A DNA stretch of 64,000 nt from Streptomyces cadmiisoli (GTDB lineage: Bacteria; Actinomycetota; Actinomycetes; Streptomycetales; Streptomycetaceae), in contig NZ_CP030073.1 of assembly GCF_003261055.1 (NCBI RefSeq), positions 62,001-126,000 on the forward strand. The letters are read 5' to 3'. The stretch's first letter is position 1, and each line of letters begins with the position of its first letter. A program made the translations under genes and the position numbers. Under the pieces are notes generated by a model. That model saw only the letters and a list, made by a program, of their open reading frames with translations. It did no database searches and was not told where the DNA came from. Positions 35,300 through 44,499 of this stretch are shown one piece after another.

Positions 35300-35869
35300 T
35301 CAGGCGTCGTCCTGAACGTGGAGGAGCAGCAGGTCGAACTCCGGGCCGTCAGGGGTGTTGCGGTACGGCCCCGCGTACTTGTAGCCGAGCCGGGCGTAGA
35401 GGTCTTGCCCGCGCTGGTTCGAGGGCAGGGCAAGCAATGAGGACCACTTGGGGGCAATGGCCTGAAGGAGGGCACCGTGCAGCTGGGTGCCGATGCCCTT
35501 GGACTGCCAGGTCGGCCGGACGGCCAGTTCACACAGGCCCATCAGCCGCTCCTGGCGGGCGCCTTCGGGGACCTGATCGACCAGGGGGCCGAACCAGTAG
35601 TCGGGCGAGCAGGGGAACGCATAGCCGAAGCCGACGGCGCTGCCGCCAGCGTACGCGACGACCAGGACGAAGCCGGGGTGCTTGAGGTGGCCGGTGATCT
35701 GGCGGTGGAGTGCAGGCACGGACAGGCCCATTGCCTCCGCACCCGGGTTGTCGACCAATTCCGGGTGGCTGTCGGCCCAGATGTCGGCGAGGGTGTCGAT
35801 CAGCGGTGGGACCTGGCCAGGACCGTAGGTGCGGATCACCACGTCGGTGCGGGTGCTCGGGGTGGTCAC
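35300..35869 (-). CDS. GNAT-family N-acetyltransferase
   Basis: 189 residues from GTG at 35869. IRTYGPGQVPPLIDTLADIWADSHPELVDNPG is the N-terminal strand/helix. FVLVVAYAGGSAVGFGYAF and LCELAVRPTWQSKGIGTQLHGALLQ contain the acetyl-CoA pyrophosphate loop (Q-x-x-G-I-G). LLALPSNQRGQDLYARLGYKYAGPYRN is the usual C-terminal motif. Ten bases downstream of the XRE regulator and on the same strand, so probably one transcript. Substrate unknown. Divergent to the metabolic cluster, and its 3' side is the boundary with the IS/integrase debris. Confidence 0.85.
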   Translation of the reverse strand: MTTPSTRTDVVIRTYGPGQVPPLIDTLADIWADSHPELVDNPGAEAMGLSVPALHRQITGHLKHPGFVLVVAYAGGSAVGFGYAFPCSPDYWFGPLVDQVPEGARQERLMGLCELAVRPTWQSKGIGTQLHGALLQAIAPKWSSLLALPSNQRGQDLYARLGYKYAGPYRNTPDGPEFDLLLLHVQDDA

Positions 35870-35879
35870 CGTCTCCTCC

Positions 35880-37187
35880 TCAGCTGACGCCGGCGATGGT
35901 GCGGTACTCCTCCAGCCAGTCCGCGACCGCCGGGACGGACGCGTGCCGCTGTAGCGCGCTCGAGACGTTGTGCAGCTGCTGCAGCAGCCGGTCCGAGCGC
36001 ACTTCCGGAAGGTACGCGAGGACGCGTCCGGCGGCTTCGGCCGCGGCCTCCGGCTCCGGACGTTCCCTGACGGCATGCTGAATGGCGACGTCGGCTGTGT
36101 ACAGGGCGCGATTGCGGGCGAACTGGTCGCCGTGCAGCAGCACTGCCTGTTCCGCCCCGGCTGCGGCCCGCTCGTGCTGGGCGAGGTCGGCCCGGGCCAG
36201 CGCCTCTAACCCGGCCAGCTCGCCCGGATGGTAGAACTCCAGCCAGTCCGGATCGGCCTCACGTGGCCCGTTGGCGTACAGCTTGTGGGCGCGGATGATC
36301 GCCCGGTCCGTGGCGCTGGTGTCTCCCAGCAGGGCCCAGCCGCCGGCCTCACGCATCGCGAACATCGACAGCATCCTCGGTGAGCCGTAGGAGTTGGCTA
36401 CGCTCTGCGCGCCCTGCGCTGCCGAGATTGCCTCGCGCGGCCGACCGGATGCCTTGGCGAGCAGGGACAGGCAGCCGAAGGCGTGCGCCTCCAGGCCTGG
36501 GTCCTCGGCGATCCGCGCGGCGGCGAGGGCCTCGTTGTACAGGCTGCGCGCGTCGGCGGGACGGCCGGAGTCGTAGCTGAGCCACCCGGCGGCGATCGAA
36601 AGATGACCGGTCGCCGACCTCAGCCGCTTGCCGGTCTTCTCCGTGTAGGTGCCTTCCTGCAGCCACGAGTAGGCGGTGTGCAGGGCGTCGGAGGCGCCGC
36701 GGCGCATGGCGGCTGACCCGTGGTCGTGATCGTGGGCGTAGATCTTCGTCACGGCCGTGTCCAGGGCACGCAAGTTGACGGCGCCGATCCGGCCCGGCGG
36801 GGCCCCATTCCGTGGGGAGGGGAGGGGGATGAGCGACAGGACCGCGCCTGCGCTGTCGGCCATGAACCCGCGGCGATTCACCTGCTCCTCCTCTGGGTTC
36901 GCCGTGGCGGCCGGCGCAGCGGTGTGGGGCGGGGTGCTGAGCCGGAAGCCCAGATCCTGCATGGTGCGTCCAGTCAGCCGCGTGAGGATCCGCCGGTAGA
37001 CCGGTCTGGGGAGCTGGACGTCGCCGTCTTCCCATGCCGCCACCAAGCGCGCGGTGCAGGCGACTGTTTCACCCATCTCCTCGCCTGTCTCCACGATGAG
37101 CTTCGCGAACTCCTGACGGGACCTCTGCAGTTCGTCCTCGCGCACGGCGCGCACCCGGACGTTGGGGGTCTTGGGGCGGTCAACCAT
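35880..37187 (-). CDS. XRE/TPR-type transcriptional regulator
   Basis: 435 residues from ATG at 37187. The N-terminus (REDELQRSRQEFAKLIVETGEEMGETVACTARLVAAWEDGDVQLPRPVYRRILTRLTGR) is a helix-turn-helix of the Streptomyces XRE/TPR family. The middle VNRRGFMADSAGAVLSLIPLP resembles a twin-Arg-like stretch often seen in these cytosolic regulators. The rest is TPR helices (GHLSIAAGWLSYDSGRPADARSLYNEALAAARIAEDPGLEAHAFGCLSLLAKASG ...). It is transcribed away from the DUF6415-to-GNAT operon, with 193 bp between start codons. Control of that operon is the natural inference. Confidence 0.85.
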   Translation of the reverse strand: MVDRPKTPNVRVRAVREDELQRSRQEFAKLIVETGEEMGETVACTARLVAAWEDGDVQLPRPVYRRILTRLTGRTMQDLGFRLSTPPHTAAPAATANPEEEQVNRRGFMADSAGAVLSLIPLPSPRNGAPPGRIGAVNLRALDTAVTKIYAHDHDHGSAAMRRGASDALHTAYSWLQEGTYTEKTGKRLRSATGHLSIAAGWLSYDSGRPADARSLYNEALAAARIAEDPGLEAHAFGCLSLLAKASGRPREAISAAQGAQSVANSYGSPRMLSMFAMREAGGWALLGDTSATDRAIIRAHKLYANGPREADPDWLEFYHPGELAGLEALARADLAQHERAAAGAEQAVLLHGDQFARNRALYTADVAIQHAVRERPEPEAAAEAAGRVLAYLPEVRSDRLLQQLHNVSSALQRHASVPAVADWLEEYRTIAGVS

Positions 37188-37380
37188 ACCGACTCCGGCG
37201 GTATCCGACATGACGGGTGCGGCGACCGTACCGCCCCCACCCCTGTGGTGCCCCGGGCTTGGTCGCAGTTCACCCCAACTGGGCGAAGTTTCATCGTTCT
37301 TGCATTGCGCTGGCGTCGCGCTCGCTCGTCCTGCGCTGGTTGCGTAGACGGTGACGTGACGACCAATCAGGGAGGCCGCT
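37188..37380. promoter_or_regulatory. divergent intergenic region of the metabolic cluster
   Basis: 193 bp between the XRE start and the DUF6415 start. Holds the ribosome binding site AGGGAGG five bases before the GTG at 37381. Promoters for both directions must lie here or upstream, but no -10/-35 pair or operator palindrome stands out clearly. Confidence 0.4.
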
Positions 37381-37791
37381 GTGGCAGACGCTGCAAGCAG
37401 CGCAACGGCGACAGTCCCGGCGCCCCGCCCAGCGGGCGCCGGCAACAACGTCCCGGTCGATTCCGAGACCATCCGGCAGTCGTACGAGGCGGTCCTGTCG
37501 GCCTCGCGGCGCCTGGCGAGTGAGGACTGGGAGAGGCTCGGTGGCCTGCTGCGCGGGCACGTCCAGCTCCTGGTGCCGGAACTCGCCGGGGTGGAGCCGC
37601 GCATGCGTGGTGAGCAGCGGCGCACCGCCCGGCACGTCCTCGCCGGAACCCGCCACAGGCTGGCGGAGGGGATCGGCACCTCATCCAAGGGCGTCTGGGA
37701 TCTCGCCATCCAGTGCCGTGCCCTGCTCACCCTCCATGAGCATCCCGGCCCTCTGCAGGCGGCGCGGCCCGTCGCTGGTGTGCGGTCATGA
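37381..37791 (+). CDS. DUF6415-family protein
   Basis: 136 residues from GTG at 37381 with a strong ribosome binding site. VDSETIRQSYEAVLSASRRLASEDWERLGGLLRGHVQLLVPELAGVEPRMRGEQRRTARHVLAGTRHRL is the DUF6415 helical core, a family that databases describe as linked to natural product biosynthesis. No catalytic residues are known. First gene of the rightward operon; its stop overlaps the ATPase start (ATGA). Presence of this gene and the following ATPase in front of metabolic genes is typical of small Streptomyces clusters under XRE control. Confidence 0.75.
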   Translation: MADAASSATATVPAPRPAGAGNNVPVDSETIRQSYEAVLSASRRLASEDWERLGGLLRGHVQLLVPELAGVEPRMRGEQRRTARHVLAGTRHRLAEGIGTSSKGVWDLAIQCRALLTLHEHPGPLQAARPVAGVRS

Positions 37792-38243
37792 CGACCATGA
37801 CGGCGCCCCGGCCCCGGATGAAGGGGTATCCCGGCTACCGGCTGACCGCCGACCGCGCCCCGAAGACGGCAAAGGAGGCCCGGCTGCTCGCGCGCGTAGC
37901 GATGGCGGTGTGGGGCCTGGAGGACGACGCGGAGACGGCTGCCCTGGTGATGTCCGAATTCGTCGCCAACACCGTGCGGCACGCACACGGCCCAAGGATC
38001 ATTTTGACCGTGAGCCGCCCGGCATGCGACCGGGTGTACCTCGCCGTCACCGACCGCTCCCCCGACCGGCACCCGCAGCTGCGCACGCCCGACGAGGACG
38101 CCGGCCACGGCCGCGGCCTCCTCCTTGTCGACGACCTCGCCAACCGCTGGGGCTTCGACCTGCTCCGCTCTCGCCGCAGCGGCGAACTGTCGGCCAAACG
38201 CGTATGGGCCGAGCTGAAGCTCGTACGGCGGTCCCCACTGTGA
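37788..38243 (+). CDS. ATP-binding (RsbW/HATPase-like) regulatory protein
   Basis: 151 residues; ATG overlaps the DUF6415 stop. KTAKEARLLARVAMAVWGLEDDAETAALVMSEFVANTVRHAHG contains the N-box of GHKL ATPases (E-x-x-x-N at EFVANTVRHA). YLAVTDRSPDRHPQLRTPDEDAGHGRGLLLVDDLANRWGF provides the G1 (D-x-S) and G2 (GHGRGL) boxes. Such single-domain ATPases act as anti-sigma or kinase-like regulators in Streptomyces. Its partner is not visible here. Probably a regulatory member of the operon. Confidence 0.85.
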   Translation: MTTMTAPRPRMKGYPGYRLTADRAPKTAKEARLLARVAMAVWGLEDDAETAALVMSEFVANTVRHAHGPRIILTVSRPACDRVYLAVTDRSPDRHPQLRTPDEDAGHGRGLLLVDDLANRWGFDLLRSRRSGELSAKRVWAELKLVRRSPL

Positions 38244-38360
38244 CCGGCCGTCGCTCGAGGCCCGTGACGAAGGTACGGTCTGGGGCTCGCGGCAGGGGTG
38301 GCACCGGCATCGCGTGCCTGATCAGCGCTGCCAATGTAGGGCACTCAACAGGAGGTTTCG

Positions 38361-39131
38361 TTGCCCAACCAACCGCAGGCTCCCGCAGTTGAGCTTTCCG
38401 GTGTCTGCCGCCTGCTCCTTGCGGAGACTGATCCGCCCCGGCTGACCGATGAGCAGACGGCGGCGATGGAGCGCAGGTGGGAAGAGGCCGTCACGGCGAA
38501 CCCGGCGCTGTTCGACGGGCCGACCGTGGTGTGCGCAGGACTGGAGTGGAAGGACTCCGAGACCCTGCTCCTGACCTGGTACCGGGCGACCTACCGCCTG
38601 TACGTACTGCGGCTGGACCCGGTCCACGCCGTGTCCGCCCCGTCGGTGTTCGTGTCCGTTGCGCAGCCCACGGACGACGGGCGGCTGCTGGTGGGACGTA
38701 TGGCGTCGTCCACTGCGGCCCCCGGGCGCTGGCAGCTGCCCGGCGGGACGATCGAGCCCCCCAAGGTGGGCGCCGCCCTGGACGTGGAGTGCCTGCGCCG
38801 GCACGCCGCGCTGGAACTCGCGGAGGAGGCCGGGCGGGAAGTCGCCTCCGAAGACCTGGAGCTGTGGGCGGTGACCCGAGGCGACAAGGGCAACGTGGGC
38901 GTGCACTTCCGCGCTCCCGCCTGCCCGGCCGAGGCGCTCACCGAGCAGTACACGCAGCTTGTCGCCGCCGAGAGCGCCCAGGGCCGCACCTCGGAGCTGG
39001 ACTGCATCGCGTTCATCGGGTCGGACGCCGATGTGGCGGGGCTCGGCGGCCGCTACGCCGACTTCCTGCCGGTGCTCGCCGCACGCCATGCCGCGAATGG
39101 CACGACCGACCAGGCCTACAAGCGGAGGTAG
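38361..39131 (+). CDS. NUDIX hydrolase-like protein
   Basis: 256 residues; TTG at 38361 is supported by AGGAGG six bases upstream. The first ~90 residues are a specific N-terminal part (TVVCAGLEWKDSETLLLTWYRATYRLYVLRLDP). The NUDIX region follows: RWQLPGGTIEPP, then LRRHAALELAEEAGRE, matching the RE-x-x-EE-x-G end of the box, although the leading RE is replaced by LE and the spacing is longer than usual. Hydrolysis of a nucleoside-diphosphate-linked or CoA-type substrate would be the default expectation; substrate unknown. It lies directly before the hydratase gene (3-base gap). Confidence 0.75.
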   Translation: MPNQPQAPAVELSGVCRLLLAETDPPRLTDEQTAAMERRWEEAVTANPALFDGPTVVCAGLEWKDSETLLLTWYRATYRLYVLRLDPVHAVSAPSVFVSVAQPTDDGRLLVGRMASSTAAPGRWQLPGGTIEPPKVGAALDVECLRRHAALELAEEAGREVASEDLELWAVTRGDKGNVGVHFRAPACPAEALTEQYTQLVAAESAQGRTSELDCIAFIGSDADVAGLGGRYADFLPVLAARHAANGTTDQAYKRR

Positions 39132-39134
39132 CCG

Positions 39135-39971
39135 ATGGCCAGTCCCGCAAGCGCCGACAACCATCCGGCCGTACAGATGGCCGGGCCCGAGGCGGAGGAG
39201 GAGGTCTTAGCGGGGCTGGCACGGGAGCTGGCCGACGCTGCCCGAACCGGCGTTCCTGTCCGATCGCTGTCGAAGCGTTTCCCGGGCCTGAGCCTTCAGG
39301 ACGCCTACCGCATCCAGCGAATCAACCTGGAGGAGCGGGTTTCGGCAGGGGCCCGGGTCGCCGGTCACAAGATCGGACTGACCTCGGCCGCGATGCAGGA
39401 ACAGATGGGCATTGACGAGCCCGACGCCGGAGTCGTTCTGACCAGCATGGTCGCTGCCAGCGGAGCCCGGCTGCGGTCGGCCGACTTCATGAACCCCAGG
39501 ATCGAGACCGAGATCGCCTTCCGGCTCGGTCGCGACCTGGCCGAGGCCTCGGACCTGGCCACCGTCTGTTCGGCTGTGGGCGAGGTGCTCCTCGCGTTTG
39601 AGGTCCTCGACACCGTCTTCGCCGACTGGAACATCACCTTGGTCGACAGCATCGCCGACAACGCCGCCTGTGCCGGCGTCATCACCGGCAGTCCGGTCCC
39701 GTTCGATCCGGCATGGGACCTGGCCGCCGAGCAGATCCGGGCGGAGGCCGACGGCGAGATGGTCGCGGCCGGGCAGGGGCGCGACATCCTCGGCGACCCG
39801 CTCAAGGCGCTGGTCTGGCTGACGCACCGCCTGCCCGTCCTGGGCACCACCTTGCGCGCCGGAGACATCGTCCTGGCCGGATCGGTACACGCGAGCCTCC
39901 CGCTCACCCCTGGCACAAACTTCCGGGCCACCTCCACCCGGCTCCCCGCCATCCATCTGCGGGTCGTCTGA
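39135..39971 (+). CDS. 2-oxopent-4-enoate hydratase family protein (MhpD/DmpE-like)
   Basis: 278 residues; ATG with GGAGG upstream. ARVAGHKIGLTSAAMQEQMGIDEPDAGVVL is the family hallmark. FMNPRIETEIAFRLGRDL holds the E-x-E metal ligands. LLAFEVLDTVFADWNITLVDSIADNAACAGVITGS is the second conserved block. In meta-cleavage pathways the enzyme adds water to 2-oxopent-4-enoate to give 4-hydroxy-2-oxovalerate; related proteins decarboxylate 4-oxalocrotonate. The next two genes encode the enzymes that act on 4-hydroxy-2-oxovalerate, so the hydratase function is the better reading. No ring-cleavage dioxygenase is present. Confidence 0.85.
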   Translation: MASPASADNHPAVQMAGPEAEEEVLAGLARELADAARTGVPVRSLSKRFPGLSLQDAYRIQRINLEERVSAGARVAGHKIGLTSAAMQEQMGIDEPDAGVVLTSMVAASGARLRSADFMNPRIETEIAFRLGRDLAEASDLATVCSAVGEVLLAFEVLDTVFADWNITLVDSIADNAACAGVITGSPVPFDPAWDLAAEQIRAEADGEMVAAGQGRDILGDPLKALVWLTHRLPVLGTTLRAGDIVLAGSVHASLPLTPGTNFRATSTRLPAIHLRVV

Positions 39972-39996
39972 CCTGCCGTCCACACCGGGAGCACAC

Positions 39997-40887
39997 ATGT
40001 CATCGAACACCGTTAACGCGGCCGTCCTCGGCTCCGGCTTACTCGGGCTCGACTTGGTCGAGCGCATGCAGAACTCCCCGCACCTGAGCTGCGGGCTCGT
40101 CGTCGGCCGCACCAGCCACAGCCGCGGACTGGCGCAGGCCGCCAAGCTGGGCTGCGCCACCGCAGCGGGCGGCGTCGCCGCCCTGCTCGACTCCGGCCAG
40201 ACCTTCGACATCGTCTTCGACGCCACCAACGCCTTCGAGCACCCCGAGCACTGGGCCCGGCTCGCTGGCACCGGCACGGTACTCATCGACCTGACACCCA
40301 CCCGTGCCGGTGCGCTGATCGTGCCGACCGTGAACGGCGACCAGGCCGCCCAACACCAGCACATCGGCCTCGTCTCCTGCGGCGGGCAGGCATCGATCCC
40401 CGTCCTGTACGCCCTCGCCCAGCACTTCCGGCCGCAGTACGTGGAGATGGTCGCCACAGCTGCCAGCGTCAGCGTAGGTCGGGCCAGCCGCCTCAACCTC
40501 GACGAATACGTGGAGACGACCCAGGACGCGATCCGCCGGTTCACCGGCACCGGCGCGGCCAAGGCGATGCTGAACGTCTCCGCGGCCGCGCCACCGCCGC
40601 CATTCCGCATCGCCATGACGATGGTGGCCCCCGGGCTGAAGCCGGGCCCGGTCAGTGACGTCGTGGAATCCGCTGCGGCGGCCATGCGGACCGTCGTGCC
40701 CGGCTACCGGATCACCTCGTGCACCGTCACCGGCGACACGGTCCGTGTGATCTCGGAGGTGACCGCCACCCGCAACCGGATGCCGGTGCACGCCGGGAAC
40801 CTCGAAGTGATCAGCGCCGCCGCCATCTATGGGGCCGAGCAGCACGCCCTCGCCAAGGTCCCCGCGCTGAAGGAGCTCGCCCGATGA
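39997..40887 (+). CDS. acetaldehyde dehydrogenase (acylating), DmpF/MhpF type
   Basis: 296 residues. [22 protein letters not shown] is the NAD-binding Rossmann start. [17 protein letters not shown] and [16 protein letters not shown] continue the family pattern. [16 protein letters not shown] carries the catalytic Cys. [26 protein letters not shown] and [17 protein letters not shown] complete it, with length close to the usual ~300. It converts acetaldehyde plus CoA and NAD+ to acetyl-CoA and forms a channelling complex with the aldolase encoded by the next gene. Its stop codon overlaps the aldolase start, as expected for the complex partners. Confidence 0.9.
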   Translation: MSSNTVNAAVLGSGLLGLDLVERMQNSPHLSCGLVVGRTSHSRGLAQAAKLGCATAAGGVAALLDSGQTFDIVFDATNAFEHPEHWARLAGTGTVLIDLTPTRAGALIVPTVNGDQAAQHQHIGLVSCGGQASIPVLYALAQHFRPQYVEMVATAASVSVGRASRLNLDEYVETTQDAIRRFTGTGAAKAMLNVSAAAPPPPFRIAMTMVAPGLKPGPVSDVVESAAAAMRTVVPGYRITSCTVTGDTVRVISEVTATRNRMPVHAGNLEVISAAAIYGAEQHALAKVPALKELAR

Positions 40888-41903
40888 CCGCCCAGACCAC
40901 GGTGATCATGCACGACCCCACCTTGCGCGACGGCCAGCACGCCGTAAGGCACCAGCTGGATGCCGAGCAGATCCGCACCTACGCCGCGGCGGTCGACGCG
41001 GCCGGTGTCCCGGTGGTCGAGGTCGGCCACGGCAACGGGATCGGCGCCTCCTCCCTGCAGGTCGGCCGCAGCAAGCTCAGCGACGATGAGATGCTCGCCA
41101 CCGCCCGCGAAGCCCTCACCCGCAGCAGGCTGGCCACCCTCATGCTGCCCGGCTGGGCCACCACCGCCGATTTGCGCAACGCCGTCCGCCACGGCGTGGA
41201 TGTGGTGCGCGTGGCCGCCCACTGCACCGAGGCCAGCGTCACCGAACGCCACCTGGGCGTCCTCCGCGAGCTCGGCGCCGAGGCGCAGGGCGTGCTGCTG
41301 ATGAGCCACATGGCCAGTCCCGGCGAACTCGCCGAGCAGTGCATGCTGATGGTCGGCTATGGGGCGCAGGCGGTGTGCATCTTCGACAGCGCCGGTTACT
41401 ACCTGCCTGACGATGTCACCGCCCGGATCACCGCCATCACCGCGGCGGTGGAGGTGCCGGTGGCGTTCCACGGGCACAACAACCTCGGGATGGCCGTGGC
41501 GAACTCGGTTGCGGCCGTCGCGGCCGGCGCCCGCACGATCGACGCGTGCGCGCGGGGATTCGGCGCGGGCGCGGGCAACACCCAGCTGGAAGTTCTCGTG
41601 GCCGTGCTGGAGCGCTACGGCCACCGGACCGGGATCGATCTGCGGCGCCTGGCCGACGCCGCCGATCTCGCCGAGAAGACGCTGATGCCCGCCCCGCCGA
41701 CGATCGACTCCACCAGCCTCGTCTCGGGGCTGTCCGGGGTGTTCTCCGGGTTCAAAAAGCCCGTTCTGGCCGCCGCCGAGAGCCAGGGAGTGCACCCCTG
41801 GGACATCTTCGTGGAGCTCGGCCAGCGCCGGGTCATCGCCGGGCAGGAGGACCTGATCCTGGACGCGGCGCGCACCCTGGCGGCACAGGGGGCGATTCGA
41901 TGA
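40884..41903 (+). CDS. 4-hydroxy-2-oxovalerate aldolase, DmpG/MhpE type
   Basis: 339 residues; ATG overlaps the dehydrogenase stop. [69 protein letters not shown] and [18 protein letters not shown] (metal-binding H-x-H) are the class II aldolase motifs. The C-terminal [24 protein letters not shown] and following helices form the partner-contact domain. Retro-aldol cleavage gives pyruvate and acetaldehyde; the reverse reaction also exists. Coupled by ATGA overlap to both neighbours, so one translational unit with the dehydrogenase and the lyase gene. Confidence 0.92.
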   Translation: MTAQTTVIMHDPTLRDGQHAVRHQLDAEQIRTYAAAVDAAGVPVVEVGHGNGIGASSLQVGRSKLSDDEMLATAREALTRSRLATLMLPGWATTADLRNAVRHGVDVVRVAAHCTEASVTERHLGVLRELGAEAQGVLLMSHMASPGELAEQCMLMVGYGAQAVCIFDSAGYYLPDDVTARITAITAAVEVPVAFHGHNNLGMAVANSVAAVAAGARTIDACARGFGAGAGNTQLEVLVAVLERYGHRTGIDLRRLADAADLAEKTLMPAPPTIDSTSLVSGLSGVFSGFKKPVLAAAESQGVHPWDIFVELGQRRVIAGQEDLILDAARTLAAQGAIR

Positions 41904-42763
41904 TGCAGACGCTGGCCCCCGCCGGGGTGTGGTTCGTCACGCCCGGCCACGCCTCCGGCCGTTTCCCTGCCGCGCACGGCTGCGGCGCCGACGTCGCCCT
42001 CGTCGACCTGGAGGACTCCGTGCCCGCCGCGGTGAAACCGCAGGCCCGCCAGAACGCCGCCGCGTTCTTCACTGCCCCCACGGCGGCCGGCTGCGTCCTC
42101 GGCGTCCGGATCAGCTCTCCCACCACCCGGGACGGCATCCTCGACCTGACGGCTATCGCCGACTTCCCGGTCCGGCCGGACGTCGTGCTGATCCCCAAGG
42201 TCGAGTCGGCCCGGGACTTCGAGATCGCCGCCGGGGCCCTCGACGCGCCCGGCTACACGCCGCACCTGTATGCGCTGATCGAGACGCCGCGTGCGCTTGA
42301 AGAGCTGCCGTCGATCGTGCGGGCCGAGCGCATCGCCGGGGTGGTGTTCGGGACCGCTGACTACGCGACGGCCCTCGGCTGCTCCAAGAGCTGGGAAGCG
42401 ATGCTGCACGCCCGGTCCGCGCTGGTCACCAGCGCCGCCGCCGCAGGAATCTGCGCCATCGACTCCCCGTTCTTCGACCTGGACGACCTGGACGGGCTGC
42501 GAGGCGAAGCCGAACGCGCCAGGAACCTGGGCTTCGCCGGGAAGTGCTGTGTGCACCCCCGCCAGCTCCCCGTCGTCACCAGCGTGTTCACCCCGACGGA
42601 CGAGGAAGTCGCCGCCGCCCGCGCCATCGTGGCCGCCTCCGAGGAAGCGGGCGGCCGCATCGTGCGCGTCAACGGGCAGATGATCGGCCCGCCCATGGTC
42701 AAAGCCGCCCGGGCACTGTTGGCTCGCGTGGACGGCCGCACGCCGCGTGGGGTGAGCGTGTGA
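41900..42763 (+). CDS. HpcH/HpaI-CitE family lyase (citrate lyase beta-like)
   Basis: 287 residues from ATG at 41900, four-base overlap with the aldolase. [33 protein letters not shown] contains the conserved E-D-S motif. [41 protein letters not shown] (K-V-E metal ligand), [33 protein letters not shown] and a late [24 protein letters not shown] follow the CitE-like fold. Known members split malyl-, citramalyl- or methylmalyl-CoA, or condense acetyl-CoA with an oxoacid. Next to a MaoC hydratase it recalls the Ccl/Ich pair of itaconate breakdown, but no CoA-transferase gene is present. Confidence 0.88.
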   Translation: MMQTLAPAGVWFVTPGHASGRFPAAHGCGADVALVDLEDSVPAAVKPQARQNAAAFFTAPTAAGCVLGVRISSPTTRDGILDLTAIADFPVRPDVVLIPKVESARDFEIAAGALDAPGYTPHLYALIETPRALEELPSIVRAERIAGVVFGTADYATALGCSKSWEAMLHARSALVTSAAAAGICAIDSPFFDLDDLDGLRGEAERARNLGFAGKCCVHPRQLPVVTSVFTPTDEEVAAARAIVAASEEAGGRIVRVNGQMIGPPMVKAARALLARVDGRTPRGVSV

Positions 42764-43296
42764 CCACCAGCATCCCCACACCAGCGGGGTATCGGCGGAT
42801 CGCCGAGGGCCGCTACCGAGAAGTCGTCGGCCTGGGCTACCACGAGCTGCGTGAGGGCCTGGTCATCGAACACCGGCCCGGGCGAACCATCACCGAGGCC
42901 GACAACGTCGTGATGACCACGCTCGGCGGCAACGACGCCCCGATCCACACGGACGCCCGCTACAGCACTCTCACCCAGTGGGGCAGGCCCCTGGTGTGCA
43001 GCAGCATCACCCTCCACATCGTCGGCGGGATGACCGTACGCAGCACCAGCGGCCTGACTATCGCCAACCTCGGCTTCGAAGAGATCCGCTTCACCCATCC
43101 CGTGTTCGTGGGCGACACCCTCTACGCGGAGACGGAGATCACCGGCCGCCGCCTGTCCCGCAGCCGCCCGGACACCGGGATCGTCACGAGCCGCACGACC
43201 GGCAAGAACCAGGAGGGTGCGGCCGTGGTGACCTTCACGCGCAGCTTCTTCGTCCCCATCGATGCCGATGCCGTCCGCGACCGGACCAACTACTAG
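42760..43296 (+). CDS. MaoC-family dehydratase/hydratase
   Basis: 178 residues from GTG at 42760, overlapping the CitE stop. The hot-dog fold motif appears as GRTITEADNVVMTTLGGNDAPIHTDARYS (catalytic Asp and His of the hydratase site). LVCSSITLHIVGGMTVRSTSGLTIANLGFEEIRFTHPVFVGDTLYAETEITGRRLSRSRPDTGIV continues it. These enzymes add water to or remove it from enoyl-CoA thioesters such as mesaconyl-, itaconyl- or crotonyl-CoA. With the CitE-like lyase it could interconvert a hydroxyacyl-CoA and its enoyl form. Strict operon position supports a shared pathway. Confidence 0.88.
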   Translation: MTTSIPTPAGYRRIAEGRYREVVGLGYHELREGLVIEHRPGRTITEADNVVMTTLGGNDAPIHTDARYSTLTQWGRPLVCSSITLHIVGGMTVRSTSGLTIANLGFEEIRFTHPVFVGDTLYAETEITGRRLSRSRPDTGIVTSRTTGKNQEGAAVVTFTRSFFVPIDADAVRDRTNY

Positions 43297-43309
43297 AAGG
43301 GGTGGCGAC

Positions 43310-44476
43310 ATGCCTGATGCGATCCGGATCGTGCAGGCCGACGACGAGTTGTGGCAGCAGTACGACGCCCTCGCCACCCGCAGCTACGGCCATCCCGTGG
43401 GCGACATCACCCGCCTGCGCCCGCACGCGGACATCCGCGTCGCCGTCCGGGACGGGCGGGTCATCGCGGGCGGCCTCGGCCTCCTCGTCCCGCAGTTCTT
43501 CGGCGGGGCCCCCGTGCCCTCCGCCCTGCTCAGTGCCGGGTGCGTCGCCCCCGAAGAACGCGGCGCCCGCCTCTCCGTCGACATGCTCGCCGAACGGCTT
43601 CGTCACCTGCGCGAGCAGGCAGCGGTGATCTCCACGCTGTGGACGACATCGGGCGGGTACGTCCGCCGTTTCGGCTGGGAGGCCCCCGTTCCCGTGTTCG
43701 CGTGGTCCATCGCCACCGACGACCTCAAGCGGGCCTTCACCCGCTCTGGGCTGCCGGTCGAGCACGGCCGTACGACGGAAGCCGACGAGCTGCAACGCCG
43801 CCTGGCCCGGCAGTGGAACGGGCCCGTGCTGCGACCGGACTGGTGGCCCGCTTGGATCGACAACAAGCAACAGCTGACCACGTACCGGTTCGGCCCGGCA
43901 CAGTCCCCCACGGGGTCGCTATCGCTCGCCATGAAGCGCAGCGAGCGGCACGGGATGCAGCTGACCGTGCACGACTTCTGGGCCGCCGACGCGGACACCG
44001 TCGGCGAGATGATGGCGTTCCTCGCCAGCCATCACACCCGCGCCCCAGCCATCCACTTCCGGCGCTCCGCCCTTCCCCCGTACCCGGCTCTGCTGCACAA
44101 CCTCCACCGGTACCGGCTGACGGCGGAAGCGTGGCACCCGTGGATGCTCCGCATCCTCGACCTGGAGGAAGCGGTGCGGCTGCGGGGCTGGCCGGATGAC
44201 CTCGACATCGACGTTCCCGTGGACATCGAAGGCGAGGACGGTGAGACCTGGGGCCAGTACCTGCTCGAAGTGAAAGGCGGCGCCGGACAGATCACCAAGA
44301 CGCACACCGCTGGTGAAGTCCGGCTCACCCGACGGCAACTGGCCGTCTGGTACGCCGGCGGCTACCGGACAGCGACCGCAGCACGCCTGGCCGGAGTGGA
44401 CGCAGGCTCCGAGGAGGTGCTCAACAGACTGATCCGCACCACAGAGCACGAACCTTGGTTGCCCGACCACTTCTAG
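43310..44476 (+). CDS. Eis-like GNAT acetyltransferase
   Basis: 388 residues from ATG at 43310 with AAGGGGTGG upstream. DAIRIVQADDELWQQYDAL is the N-terminal GNAT strand. GGLGLLVPQFFGGAPVPSALLSAGCVAPEERGARLSVDMLAERLRHLREQAAVISTLWTTSGGYVRRFGWEAP is the acetyl-CoA region of the Eis family. A second GNAT-like domain follows, then an SCP2-like C-terminus (RLRGWPDDLDIDVPVDIEGEDG ... VRLTRRQLAVWYAGGYRTATAARLAGV). Length and three-part order match Eis proteins, which acetylate amines, including aminoglycosides and peptides. Last gene of the operon; it may modify the pathway product or give self-protection. Confidence 0.8.
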   Translation: MPDAIRIVQADDELWQQYDALATRSYGHPVGDITRLRPHADIRVAVRDGRVIAGGLGLLVPQFFGGAPVPSALLSAGCVAPEERGARLSVDMLAERLRHLREQAAVISTLWTTSGGYVRRFGWEAPVPVFAWSIATDDLKRAFTRSGLPVEHGRTTEADELQRRLARQWNGPVLRPDWWPAWIDNKQQLTTYRFGPAQSPTGSLSLAMKRSERHGMQLTVHDFWAADADTVGEMMAFLASHHTRAPAIHFRRSALPPYPALLHNLHRYRLTAEAWHPWMLRILDLEEAVRLRGWPDDLDIDVPVDIEGEDGETWGQYLLEVKGGAGQITKTHTAGEVRLTRRQLAVWYAGGYRTATAARLAGVDAGSEEVLNRLIRTTEHEPWLPDHF

Positions 44477-44499
44477 ATTCTGTCCGCTGGGACGCTCCG

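Noticed and set aside
41615..42781. Long minus-strand frames opposite the aldolase, CitE and hydratase genes (also 39207-40685, 40827-41795)
   Set aside because: Plus-strand products have full catalytic motifs and overlapping start/stop codons; the minus frames are Arg/Gly/His-rich shadows.
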